From contig JAJIRX010000264.1 in the NCBI GenBank assembly GCA_023853785.1, positions 1 to 15,800 of the forward strand: 15,800 bases of DNA, given 5' to 3'. Positions 1 through 10,453 of the stretch are shown piece after piece. The translations under genes and the position numbers were made by a program. The first letter of the stretch is position 1; every line of letters starts with the position of its first letter. The notes under the pieces are model-generated. The model saw nothing but the letters and a program-made list of their open reading frames with translations. It was not told where the DNA came from and did no database searches. This stretch comes from Psilocybe azurescens. Lineage: Eukaryota > Basidiomycota > Agaricomycetes > Agaricales > Agrocybaceae.

Positions 1-1315
1 TCCTTGTAAGAAACATCATCTCAAATGGACGCAGGCGCTATCTATGCTCTTTGGAGGCTGCTGCTCGTTCGTTGTATCCTCTTTCAACATGGTTCTTGGT
101 TGACTCTGAATCTTTCGATTAGCAATGTTATTTCATATGAGCAATTGCTTAACATGAACCCTCGTTTCGGTCAGTGTTTATCTGCGAATCATTATCTTAC
201 TATCAAAGTTCGCTCATTATCTGACATACGTTTCTAGGTTCAGCCATGACCTTTGCCAGACATTCTTTATCTCAGCACAGGCTTTGCCATCGTTCCTGAC
301 ATTCTCAAATTCTGGTATTTTCCCTCGGCTTAAACCTCGACAAGTACCTCTGAGTCTATGGGCTCTACAAGTCCTGGTTCTAACAAGTGGATCTTTGCTA
401 AACAACTGGGCCTTTGCTTATAATGTCCCCATTACGATATTCATCGTTTTTCGTTCTGCAGGCCAGTCTTTCACATTGTTGACGATATGATGCGGATATT
501 AAATTCTTAGATCTACAGGTCTTCCTGTATCTATGGTTTTCGGTTATTTTGTATTGAAGAAACGGTACACCACTATGCAGCTAGTAAGTGCACCAATACA
601 TATTTTCCCTTCATTTCTCAATCCCATCGTTTTTAGATATCCATTGTAACTGTGACTGCAGGAGTGATCGTGGTTACTTTATCAAGATCAGCATCTGGAG
701 CCCACTCACACACAGAACAGCTAACACCGCCTGACGATTTCAGTAAATACTTCACTGGTATCTCGATGCTCACCATCTCTCTTTTCTGTGGAGGGCTACT
801 GGGTATGCTTCAAGAACAGACATATGCCAAATACGGACCATGTTGGAAAGAAGGCATGTTTTACACTGTAAATATACTCATATACTTTTCCTAGGCAAAT
901 TCATTGACATCTCGTAGCACGCACTCTCACTACCCATTTTTTTGTTCCTCGGTCGTGATATACAACAAGGCATCACTAGCCTTTATGACCGATCGTCAAA
1001 GACGTCGACAATTCAATCTATTGCCATTCTCGCTGGTAATTTTTTGACTCAATTGATCTGTGTCTCTGGTGTCAACCGTCTGAGTTCGGTACGCCCTTAC
1101 CGCTTGTTTCCGAGTATTTTTTATTAACCTTTTAACAGCAAGTTTCCTCCGTCTCCACGAACATTGCGCTCACTGTGCGCAAGGCTCTCAGCCTGTGCTT
1201 CAGTGTGTGGTGGTTCGGTACCGAATGGAATGCGCAATTAGGTGTAGGAGCCTTTATGGTCTTCTTTGGCAGCCTTTTGTACACTTTAAATTCCGATAAA
1301 ATAAAGAAGGACTAA
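1..1315 (+). CDS. UAA-family nucleotide-sugar transporter (Yea4/SLC35B4-like), 5' partial
   Basis: Multi-pass membrane antiporter of the UAA family. Relatives (yeast Yea4, animal SLC35B4) carry UDP-N-acetylglucosamine or UDP-xylose into the ER/Golgi, so a role in chitin or glycan synthesis is inferred. Visible in order: FGGCCSNVISYEQLL near the start, SGSLLNNWAFAYNVP, KKRY, HALSLPIFLFLGRDI and a C-terminal SSVSTNIALTVRKALSL...FSVWWFG block, all family hallmarks. Likely exons: 2-66, 123-169, 238-461, 519-583, 637-867, 918-1088, 1139-1315; this gives about 326 residues, near the family's full length. No ATG precedes WTQALSMLFGG in frame, so the start probably lies upstream; ATG 44 would be very short. 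The frame breaks at 255-257, where one base seems missing in the TFAQTFF segment. The intron after 461 fits best as GC-AG. The protein ends KIKKD, a KXKXX-type ER retrieval signal. Family call firm; substrate uncertain. Confidence 0.88.
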
Positions 1316-2084
1316 AAACATTGATAACGATAGTTCTGAAGACCACTGCTCCACTCCCATCGGCCTTTCATAGATGAAAATTACTACCTTTCCTGCCTTT
1401 CTACATCTGTTTTTGACGCCTTGTGGGATGGGATGCTTGAAAGTGGTCTGCCACTGAAGTCTGAATGAACTTCTCGGTGTATAGTCAGCCTTACGGTGGA
1501 ATCACACTTGACAGTTTTGATGGGACGCTTTCAAGAGACAAAAGACAGTTTTGACGTACTGTGTCGACGGAGCTCTCAAGGTTTCGCGGCATAGAAGAGT
1601 TTCCATCAAGTGGGAGACAATCTGTGAAAACGAAAAAGAGTGTCGAAAGGACAAGTCACACACATTTGCACAAAGACGCCCAATTGCCAAACCAAATATT
1701 GCGAAGATCTGAGCATTCGGAAGATCGAGATAACAGGCAAGTGTCAAGAGGGAGAACACCCCACTATGATCTTTCTATGACACCGGTATAAAGAGTAGGT
1801 GTATGCAAGACATACTAGTCTGGATGGAAGTGCGCATAAGTCGCCTGATAATGGTTTCAGATCTTTGGAAGCCAGTCCGCGATTTAGCGAGCGTGTAAGT
1901 AGAGTTCCTGTTGACAAGGGCATTTTGTTAGATAGATCCATGTGCTTTCCGTCTCCTACGAGCTTACAGGATATTACAACATCTGTAACGACTTCTAATG
2001 AGAGCCATGCTGATAACAGGGAACTTTTGCTTTACTCATGTCAGTTGAACTAGGTACAGGCTACGCCATTGAATGTAAATTTTC

Positions 2085-2105
2085 GCCATGAGATATTGGC
2101 ATGGC
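2085..2105. repeat. short inverted repeat (6-bp arms)
   Basis: GCCATG and CATGGC face each other across a 9-nt loop. Too short to be significant in a 2-kb spacer; recorded as visible structure only. Confidence 0.3.
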
Positions 2106-2641
2106 TCACCTTGTCACTGTATTCCAAGTCTTGAACCCAAAACCGCCCCTGTGCTAAACGAACTCAAGGGTAGTATGGCCAAACGGGTGCTAAGAGTGCC
2201 ACGTTTTGAGGTTTCTGGACATTCCAAGGTAAGAAACACTCCCACCTAGTAGTGCTAGAGGGTTTTCGTAGCTCTTGATTCTGTAACGGTAGTTAGCATA
2301 TTGACGGACGACTTACCGAGAGCCTTACGCGTTTTCACTTACAGATACTGTATATCAATCTACTCGACGCTATCAGTTCCTCGACTTGCAAAGTGCAACC
2401 AGATGACTCATGAAGCTGTACGGAATGTATCTATCATGAAAAGGACTAAAATAATTGCTCTTAGGAACAGATTTTAGTTGCTCATCGAAAGTGTTTAGCA
2501 GTGTACACAACACACTTGACTCATAAAGCATCGCGGAATCCTGCACAAGTTGAAAGCAATCTTTGTTAGCCTTTATGAACCTGGTGAGAATGAAAGATAA
2601 AAAGATTCAGATACTAACGTGTTCCCAAATAGGTCAGATAC

Positions 2642-2659
2642 TGGTATGTTACAATACCA
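2642..2659. repeat. short inverted repeat (6-bp arms)
   Basis: TGGTAT and ATACCA flank a 6-nt loop. Short hairpin of unknown meaning in the gene-poor spacer; may be chance. Confidence 0.3.
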
Positions 2660-3452
2660 TAAAGGTACGTATTCACTGCACAGTCGTGGTATAAAATGAC
2701 TGTTATGAGCAGGTGCACCGAATAAGAATATGCTAATTGGAATTTACAAGAGACACCTAAAAGAAGAGGGCCTAAACACGCGGAACAAAACCAGGAGTAC
2801 TGACTGACATTTTCCTATATAATACACACTTCTGAGGGTGATAGAAGGGAGAAGGGAGAACTACACAGATAAGTGCCTGCTGTTAATGGTCATTGAGACG
2901 ACAGATCCAGGGTCTGGAAGTTGCAAGCTTGGTATTCGCCACTCTTGAGATATCGACAAGGGTTGTGTTGGAAGGCACCACACAATAAGCAAGTTCGTTA
3001 CCTCGGCGTTGGTATCGCGCTTTTGGTAGACGTTCGGAGGGTTTCAACATGCCCAATGTCAAGTATTTCCTTTCAAGGGGTTCAGAACATCCAAGCAGGG
3101 ATAAGCGTCTTGTTCAATTGGGGAATACATGGAATAAGCCATATGTTGTCCGGCTCTGGCATCAGAAGGCAGGCCTCGCATAGGGTAAAGAGCGGATGTC
3201 ATAGAATTCGCTAAAAATAGACAAGGTGAAAAAGAAAAGGTGTACACACCGTAAGTGTCCTGCATTTATGCGAATACATGGTTAAGATAGCACTCAGGAG
3301 AGGTTTTAAATACGAAGCCCTATGGAGCGTTAGGCGTTCCAGGTCTCTGGGAATGAGGCATGGGTTCTAAGCCTCAGAGAATAGCCTATCTTTGACCGCG
3401 TGCCGTGAGTTGGCCCTGTTATGAAAGGAGCTGTAGACAATAATTCAATAAA

Positions 3453-3774
3453 ATGACTGGACACGAATTTGCACTGACGCCTTACCATTATTTGGAACAA
3501 GCAAGATTAGCTGGACAACACTTGACACTGCAGCTGAAAAGGTTTGTATGATCCGCATTAGTAGGTTAATGGTTTGCGGGGAGATGAATTTCGTATTTTC
3601 AAGCTCAGAATCAAACCTCGCCATGTAAGTCATACGCCCAAAGCTGCACTTAGCTCCAGATATTCTTACCAGTTTAATCAATCCAGAATCAATCCCTCGC
3701 TTACTTCCCATCACATTCTCATGTTCCCCGTCGATACTAAGTGCATTTTTGGTGTATCTGCCTGGCTAGAATAA
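3453..3774 (+). CDS. possible small intron-containing gene, unknown (weak)
   Basis: I do not recognise this and treat it as a candidate only. An ATG at 3453 opens a short exon reading MTGHEFALTPYHYLEQARLA and onward to QLK. Two GT-AG introns of 62 nt each can be drawn (3542-3603 and 3625-3686); the second has a perfect GTAAGT donor. Phases agree, giving exons 3453-3541, 3604-3624 and 3687-3774 and a 65-residue product ending AWLE. No domain, signal peptide or membrane segment is evident. Against it: small size, a weak first donor and the general lack of genes nearby. It could be the remains of a larger gene or chance. Confidence 0.22.
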
Positions 3775-4128
3775 CGGCTATAATGATGGAGGTTCGAAGA
3801 TGTGATTGGCAAAAACCGAATGGCCACAGATACAACAGAGTTACATTGGGTGAAAACGGCGTTCATGTGGAGGCATTGGGAGCAAGAAGCACTGGTAAGC
3901 CCCGGTCCGAATTTAGCTGTGGACGTCACATTCTGTCACAGAAGTTCTAATCTACTTACTCAGGAAGACGACCTAAAATTGAAGTTCTCGTTTACGGTTT
4001 TGTTCTCCAAAATGGTGTTTATATACCGACAGTCCAGACAATTTTTCGGATCTTCTATAGCGATTTCTCTTAGGTACTCTTAGTACTCTCTACCTCCCTT
4101 TATCTTGCAACCCATCATCCTTTCCTAA

Positions 4129-5041
4129 ATGCAAACAACCTCAGACTTCGACTCCGAGTTCAAGTTGGATGGTGGGTCCATTGGGGTGGGTCAACCCACC
4201 AGCGAGAGTACCCTCTGCTTAGTTCGGATGCTGGGTGTGAAGCAGGCTCGTCATCTTTACGCAGCTATAATAGGTCGCCTTCGTCCCAAATTTCTCAGCA
4301 GCAGATTCGACACTCCGAACATCGCAAAACTTCTGAGAGGGACAGCGACGAGGAGAACATTTATGGACTCTCTAGCCAGAAAAACAAGAGCCCGGATCGG
4401 TATTTATCCGCTCATACACCCTCATATACCACCCTCGACAACGATAGCGAAACATGTCAGGGTCCATTAGACTCTCTCGCGGTCTGTCCATCTCGATCGA
4501 AGTCGCGGTTCACCCTACCAGAGGGCATATCTTTACGTCTGGAGAACTCAGGAAGTGTAGCTCGTGACCACTTGGCCTCTGAACGTACATTTCTCGCATA
4601 TATGCGTACAAGCTTGGCGATTGCCTCCTCTGGCGTTGGTAAGTTTTATCCATCGTTCAGTCCTTGTGTTTGCGTGGAGACTGACCTTTATCTTTGTTTT
4701 TTTAGCTTTGGTTCAGCTATTCTCGGTCGCATCCGCTTCAGCTACTCAGGGGTCAACACACCTACTGCGCGTCTACATCCGTCCCCTTGGAGCATCAACA
4801 GTTCTCGTTGGGCTTCTGGTTCTATTCATTGGTATATTCGGGAAACCTCCTGATCCATTGTTCAATAACTAAGTGTCATCTGCAGGAGTCACGAGATATT
4901 TCACAGTACAAAGTGCCTTGACAAAGGTTATTTCCTGCTGCCCGTATCGCAACCGGTTTCATCGCTGTTGTTTTAACAGCACTGGTAACCTTGACTTTTG
5001 CTCTCATGCTGGCCGGGAAACTTGAGTCCAGACATCCTTAG
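4129..5041 (+). CDS. DUF202 domain membrane protein with Ser-rich N-terminal extension
   Basis: The C-terminal half is a DUF202 domain: LASERTFLAYMRTSLAIASS is the family's first membrane segment with its RTFLA..RT signature. A second (VLVGLLVLFIG) and third (IATGFIAVVLTALVTLTFAL) hydrophobic helix follow. DUF202 proteins are small membrane proteins of unknown biochemical role; some occur as the membrane part of SPX/VTC-type proteins. Ahead of it lie about 145 hydrophilic residues rich in Ser, Gln, Arg and Asp/Glu, probably cytosolic. Exons: 4129-4638, 4706-4831, 4886-5041; about 264 residues. Two frame breaks are needed. One is at 4195-4240 (one base missing), joining the N-terminal reading MQTTSDFDSEF to the Ser-rich frame. 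The other is near 4927 (two missing or one extra), just before FPAAR. The start is chosen from the pyrimidine-rich leader and first ATG; it is less certain than the domain. Confidence 0.8.
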
Positions 5042-5399
5042 GTATCGACTGAAGAAATGCAATACCGGCATCTATCACAATGCCACATTAACGTCGCTCC
5101 GCGTCCTTGGGTTATGACCCTGGGGCAACTTCCTACGAGAAGTAGATAGGGACTTTCGCATCAATTACATGATTTGGTTATCTATCCGCCCTGCTACTCC
5201 TCAAATCCCAAGGATCGTAATGTCTTGTAAGACAAAGATATATAATCGAAGACTCCAACTTCTATTTTCCAGGTCGAAATCGCATTCTCTCCCATCACTG
5301 CACACATTTGAATTTGAGGTTCTGGATATAAAGAGGCAACACTATTCCTGCACTCTGGTTCTTTACTTCACGCTGTCTAGCTCTGGGAATAGTCACCAA

Positions 5400-5912
5400 A
5401 AACGACATGTCAATCAGAAGAATTTCGTGACCACCATACCCTGGTGGCATGTCTATGAGGAAGTGCTTCGACACTCGATAAATTACGGTTCCAAATTTAC
5501 GTGGGGCCAATATCTACGCTACACAGTATTGAAAAGGGACGAATGTCGTAATGCTCGACACTGGCAATCCCAGGTATTGTTGTATTCGGGGAGTCAAAGA
5601 GCCGTTGAGCCGCTACACGGCGCATCGAGAGTGGGCAATTAACGTCCTCACTGTGGGAGATGACATACTGCGGGCTGTCGTCTTCTGGAATCAAGCAAGT
5701 CTAGCTGCAATTCATCAAATTTTTGTCGAATCCCCGATTCTCAGTCCGACGTAATAGAGTTCCGAGTCGTGTCGATATAACAAGTGTTCAGATCCAAAGA
5801 CAACGGGAACACCCGACTTCAGGCGAGGCCTAAACCGTTGGGTAAAATATTGACATGAAAGATATTGAAAGGTTATGATATAATTGCCCCCATTGGTAAA
5901 GATTACTGTCAT
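5400..5912 (-). pseudogene. decayed partial duplicate of the adjacent F-box gene (3' half)
   Basis: On the minus strand this stretch resembles the 3' part of the F-box gene at 6208-8142, in the same order and orientation. Examples: the protein fragment GNYIITF followed by RFRPRLKSGVP matches GTHIITF followed by PPLKSVVP in the intact copy. At DNA level, TTCCAGAA followed by CAGCCCGC recurs near 5670-5695 and 6680-6705, and the plus-strand GGAACAnCCGACTT block recurs near 5810 and 6816. No frame stays open across the region and no F-box domain precedes it; only about 300 nt separate it from the intact gene's stop. It therefore looks like a truncated tandem copy with many substitutions and indels. 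The 5042-5399 part may hold further decayed sequence, but I cannot align it. How far the match extends was judged by eye only. Confidence 0.55.
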
Positions 5913-6207
5913 GATTAGCGGTATTTATTGAGACGAGACCCGCGTCAATCAAACCATTTACCGGCGGCTTGATTTGATTTAGTCGTTGAAATCGGTGTGC
6001 AGATATAAGATTGCTAGAAACGTTGATGTCTTGAAAATTTGAGAGTGGTTGGAATGCATGTCATGCTCACGACGGCCAAAGAGAAAATCTGTGGTAAATC
6101 ACGGATGTGGTGACCGAAATACCGAAATAACCAAGCCGTCTGGTATTTGTGCATTTATCTATTTCAGCGATTTATTAAATATAAGAAAAGATTAGGTGGA
6201 TATATAT

Positions 6208-8142
6208 CTAGTAGTATGGCAGCATATAGTCAAAAACTCGAACCTCTTGGCCAGTCGTTATGACCCCTACAGTACATCCTCTTTCCGTTGCTGGACTAAA
6301 TTGCAAGCTACCAATGGTATCAAGCCTGCCAATTGAGAGGCAACACAATTCGGCTCTCCAAGTCTCCACCTCACTTTCCTGTTCGGACACAGGCATCATT
6401 GCCAGAACAATACCTCCGCTGCATTCAAGTATCAGAAATATATTCTCGTAAGACGTCTGTGGTGGAGCAGAACAGGGCCAAATCGAATAGTCCTGTCCGA
6501 ATTCTAACTGATGTACTTCTACCACGTGTAGGGGTCCAGGTAAATCGTGATCATCGACACCAGTGTTTGTGGAAGGGGTGGAATTTCTATTGATCCGAGA
6601 ACTGTCGATTCGGTATATTGCGTGCTGAATGGTTTTCGTGCCAGTGGTTTCGCAGATGCTTTCAACAATGAGACATCGCGGGCTGGTATTTTCTGGAATT
6701 CAGGCGGTTTGCGGATGAAGCAATTCATTTTTGGGTTCGAAGCGTGCACCGTTGTTCCAATGCAATAGGGTACTCGTCATACAGGAGCACTTGCCGGTAT
6801 TTCGATTTTAAAATGTGGAACAACCGACTTGAGCGGCGGTATAGACCACGTACACAAGGAATTACAATGGAAAGTTATAATGTGAGTGCCCCATAGATAG
6901 AACTGTTTTGGCATCAATATATAGCAGAAGCTGGGCCAGGAAAAAGAACTACGCACTTCATGGGGTAATGGGATGGTTGGCCGGAGTACGGTAGAAGAAC
7001 TTTCAACGAAGTCCCAGATAAGAACATATCCCATTGCATATTCTGGTTGAGGGATATACTGAAAGCCGACCATGAATACTGGAGCAGCGCTTGTTGAGCG
7101 GATTATACGATTACCAGAATATTGATGAATCTGATATATTCATTCAATCTGATACCCACAAAATCTGCTCAAAACAGGGCTTTGGAAAGAGGGGTATATC
7201 TGATTGACTTTATGTCGCTTATTCTGACCATGAGCTTCATCCAAAGTGAATCATAGACAATGAGACCTACTATTTCTCAGTGGTTGTGATGATACAGATA
7301 CCCAAACCGTCGAGACATCTTATCACCAATCAAGGAATCTAGAGGCAGAAGGCGGTCTGGCGAACAGCCTTAGGAAGAGCTTGACCAGTGGGGGAGGATC
7401 TGGCGGTGGCATAGATACACATATGCTCCGTAACATCCGTCATGGGCTATAGCCTGCTGGATGCAAAATCTGAACCAAAAAAACCCAAACTGTCTGGAGT
7501 CGACGCTGTGGCACGTATACAATCCGGGCCGGCTAACTTAGAGAGGAGAGTTATACGGTCTCCGGTAGTCCAAGTCCAAAATCCCAGAGCTTGGTGAATC
7601 ATATTCCATCCTTGTTTTTCTGAGACTTTGTAAGCAAGAAGCGGCCCCCCAGGAATCAGAATGGCTTCGTCAATATCTCTGTACCTATGTAGCTCTCTAA
7701 CGTCCCTGCTCTTGACTCTTGAGTTCGTCTTCTTCAAGCGGGTTTTTGATGACACGACAAGCAAAGGTTGGAATAGGGGATTCGCAGGATTCCTCGGCGA
7801 CCTTTAACAGTTGGGAAGGAAAAAGATTGCTTGCTCAAGTTCGAGCACGGACATTTTGTCGAATTCATAGGTAGGACTGAAGAAACGATGCTCCCGCACG
7901 ATATTGGAGAGCATTCTAATCCAAACGATTGGTTGCCTGTTGCAGCTTGTAAAGTCTTATAGGTCTTGAGAGGACGTTAGTAGAAAACGAATACCAGAGA
8001 TATAAAACCGAGAGCGTACCCGTCGAACGCGAACCACGTCTATCGGTTGTATGAAAGAAAAGATACTGAGCAGCAGGTCTCCATGCCAAGAAGCGAGCGA
8101 GAGTGCCGCTTCAAAATGCATTTCTATGCCTAGGGATCCCAT
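6208..8142 (-). CDS. F-box protein with WD-like repeats, frame broken
   Basis: The N-terminus is an F-box: LASWHGDLLLSIFSFIQPID then VVRVRR. F-box domains bind Skp1 and make the protein a substrate-recognition part of an SCF ubiquitin ligase; the target is unknown. Exon 1 is 8142-8020. Intron 1 (8019-7965, 55 nt) has a GTACGC donor, a TACTAAC-like branch site and a CAAG acceptor. Later come WIRMLSNIVREHRFFSP, DIDEAILIPGG, a LWDFGLGLPET segment, YVLIWDF, and a C-terminal QEVRVFDY, which suits the beta-propeller-like region of mushroom F-box proteins. At least four frame breaks are visible: near TCGTTTGG about 7925, in a T run about 7815, in a run of six G at 7646-7651 (one extra gives PGGRFLLT), and near the LWDF segment. 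Exon structure beyond exon 2 is not resolved. It may be a live gene with sequence errors or an ageing pseudogene, given the decayed copy next door. Confidence 0.62.
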
Positions 8143-8802
8143 TATGTATTCAACGAATGTATTTTTGTTCTACAGGTTGTCGTAGAGTGTGAGATATATC
8201 GGGGAATGGATGGAAGAAAAACTGGCTTTGCAAAATGATTGCAAGTTGGCCTAGTGCCTATGACACCTTCGGCTTGCTATAAGCCATAGTCTTATATTAC
8301 TCTATACACACACATGGACATTTAGATACACAAGTCCGCCACATTCGGAGAACCGAGAAGCGTAGGGTGGTGCAATATTGTTTTCGTGCACCAACAACCC
8401 TTTTGCTTGCTTTTGCATTCAAATAGCAATCGAATCGTTCCTAATTACATGTCTGCAAAACCACGATGGGACAGCCAACTCTGATCCAATATTGCAGCGC
8501 GAAAATACCCTCAGGTGCCTCAAGAACGCCAGTGAGTCTCTAAATTGTCAAAGGCCAAAATAGTTGTGATATTTCCCACGTCGCGGCCATGTGCTAGGCT
8601 TGTTGGCTTGGACCAGGACATTCAGGATGATTTCAAGTTTCTTGCCATACATCCAAGTTCTCCGCTGGGACGACAAACCGGTTTAAACATATCCTATACT
8701 ATATACGGTTATCTCCTGGATGCCTGATACTTACCTCAGAGCTTTTGAAAAACTCTTATTCATTCGCGTGGATACCTACCTACCAGGACTCAGGAGGTGC
8801 AA
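8143..8802. promoter_or_regulatory. intergenic region between divergent F-box and SET genes
   Basis: This 660-nt spacer separates the start of the minus-strand F-box gene from the plus-strand SET gene, so it should contain both promoters. I see no clear TATA box at a useful distance from either start. Short open frames here (up to about 60 codons) show no family features. A bidirectional promoter is inferred from the arrangement only. Confidence 0.4.
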
Positions 8803-10274
8803 ATGCCCTCTGTACAACGGCGTGGTGGAGGAAAGAATAGAGGGAAGGCGAAGAACTTGAAGAGTCAAAACTCCAAAAATTCTACTTCGTCCAAGGACCA
8901 TTGGAAGGTACAAGCTCAAGTTACCCCTCGCATATTTCTTATAAATTTGACGATGATCAAGCTCTTCGTGTTTGGCTTGTTGGCGGCGCTTGCGTCCGTT
9001 GTTTATTATCGACAGACCTCGATCCTTACTTCTTTGAAGGTTAGGAAAGCTGGAAACGGCGTTGATATACAGGACGGCCCAATTTTCAATGTTGTAGATA
9101 TTCCCGGTAAAGGGAAGGGGTGTTAGCGGCGCGCGACATCAAAGTAAGGTTTCTGCAATACAGAACGTGTTATGATTTAACGAAGACAATGAACAGCAAG
9201 GAGAGCTCGTTCTTCGTGAGAAGTCTCTTTTACGGTCCCTCTACACGGTTAGTTCATCATCCAGAGAGCCATGTACTCGACAAATAGCTGAAAACTTTCT
9301 TCCTACCAGTTCAATCGTCACCAGCTGTCTTAATAGCGGAGAGGCTACAAAATTTATCGCCAGTGAAGAAGGAAGCATTTTTCAATCTATCATACGTTCA
9401 TTTTCCAGAGGATTTGGACCCCACAGAACATGTAGACCGACTTGCTCTGGCAATCTTTGAGACTAACGCGGTATCTGCTGGCAAAGATACTGTGGGCATC
9501 TTCCCGAATATGGCACGTCTAAACCATGGCTGCTCTAGTGCGTTCAATGTTGTCTACAGTTGGAGAAATGAACAAGAGGGTCTCTTCGTGCATGCGCTGA
9601 AAGACGTGAAGAAAGGACAGGTCAACATCCATCATGTTTTTCAATGATCATACACTGATACATAGGTGTTATATAGGAATTATTGACAACTTATACTGAC
9701 ACAAAAGGCCCAGGCAAGAAAGAAGGTCCGTCTAAGCCCTTAATTATAGCTCAGGAAGCTTATCCCGAAATAAACAGAGCCTATCTTACTCAGCAGTACG
9801 GGTTTCATTGTACCTGTGACGTCTGCTCTCTCCCAGACGGTTTATCAAAAGCTTCAGATAGAAGACTGTCTGAAATATCTTCGCTTTATCGGAAGTTCGC
9901 AACGTGGGGAAGCAAGGACATCGACGGTATTGAAGCAATCAATTACATACGAAAAATTTGGGGAATCGAAGATGAAGAAGGCTACTGGAGCGAGCGTGGC
10001 CAGTTGGCAGCGGATGCAGCTTGGGTAGCAGCATCGCATTCGGAGTGAGTGTGGTCGTAATCTCACGCAAATGTGTCGCGGAATTGGACAGGATCACTGA
10101 CATATTTTCAGTGTGAGTGCGACGCGAGCGTGGGCACTCAAAGCTGCGGAGTGGTTTACCTATGAGATTGGGGCGGACACCCCACAAGTGCAAACGCTGA
10201 TCATGGCCGGGGATCGACCACAGTCGCATAATGCATGGGGCACTAGGGATAAACTCGAGGTTAGCGGGCCATAA
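8803..10274 (+). CDS. membrane-anchored SET-domain protein
   Basis: Likely SET-domain protein lysine methyltransferase (donor S-adenosylmethionine). Exons: 8803-9143, 9197-9247, 9310-9620, 9677-10044, 10112-10274; about 411 residues. The N-terminus is basic (RRGGGKNRGKAKNLK). A hydrophobic stretch, roughly residues 44-69 (KLFVFGLLAALASVVYY at its core), suggests a membrane anchor. The SET domain starts at VVDIPGKGKG, continues through ARDIK-QGELVLREK, the cofactor-site NHGC (about 202-205) in NMARLNHGCSS, and ELLTTYTD. A post-SET CTCDVC cluster (about 279) suits zinc binding. Two single-base losses are needed: a G in the run 9117-9120 (restoring KGKGVLAARDIK) and a T in 9228-9231 (KSLFTVP). 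With both, all splice phases agree. A 54-nt GT-AG segment at 8908-8961 could be an optional in-frame intron. The target protein cannot be told; histone and non-histone targets are both known in the family. Confidence 0.85.
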
Positions 10275-10453
10275 TGCTAAGCGAGCCCGAGTAAGGTCTT
10301 TGGGACTCCTCAGTACTTTTTGATGCCCTGAGCGTCTCTCTCCGGCATGTGTACACATATCAGATAAACGGTGATCAGAGTCAGCCGCTTATTGTCAGCA
10401 CAAATTTTTGCCCGTATCGTCCGTACGAAAACTTGTTGAATGACGATTGACTT

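Larger units (their letters stand above)
1316..3452. other. gene-poor intergenic stretch
   Basis: I see no recognisable gene here. Open frames on both strands are under 100 codons, several lack an ATG, and their translations show no family motif, domain or biased composition. No long terminal repeats, transposase or reverse-transcriptase motifs were recognised by eye. Two short perfect inverted repeats (2085-2105 and 2642-2659) and a bulged hairpin around 3347-3381 occur, all short enough to be chance. The stretch 3775-4128 is likewise without a supported gene. It could hold very decayed mobile-element sequence or a non-coding transcript; neither can be shown from the bases alone. Confidence 0.5.

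Noticed and set aside
1502..1759. 85-codon minus-strand open frame with a hydrophobic centre
   Set aside because: No family resemblance, no splice context, and similar chance frames occur on both strands in the same stretch.
3784..3799. Possible tRNA B-box (GGTTCGAA) at about 3790, and again near 6738
   Set aside because: No matching A-box, acceptor stem or cloverleaf arms around either; the second lies inside the F-box gene.
5169..5642. 157-codon plus-strand open frame
   Set aside because: It runs antisense through the decayed F-box copy, and its translation has no recognisable domain; best explained as a shadow frame.
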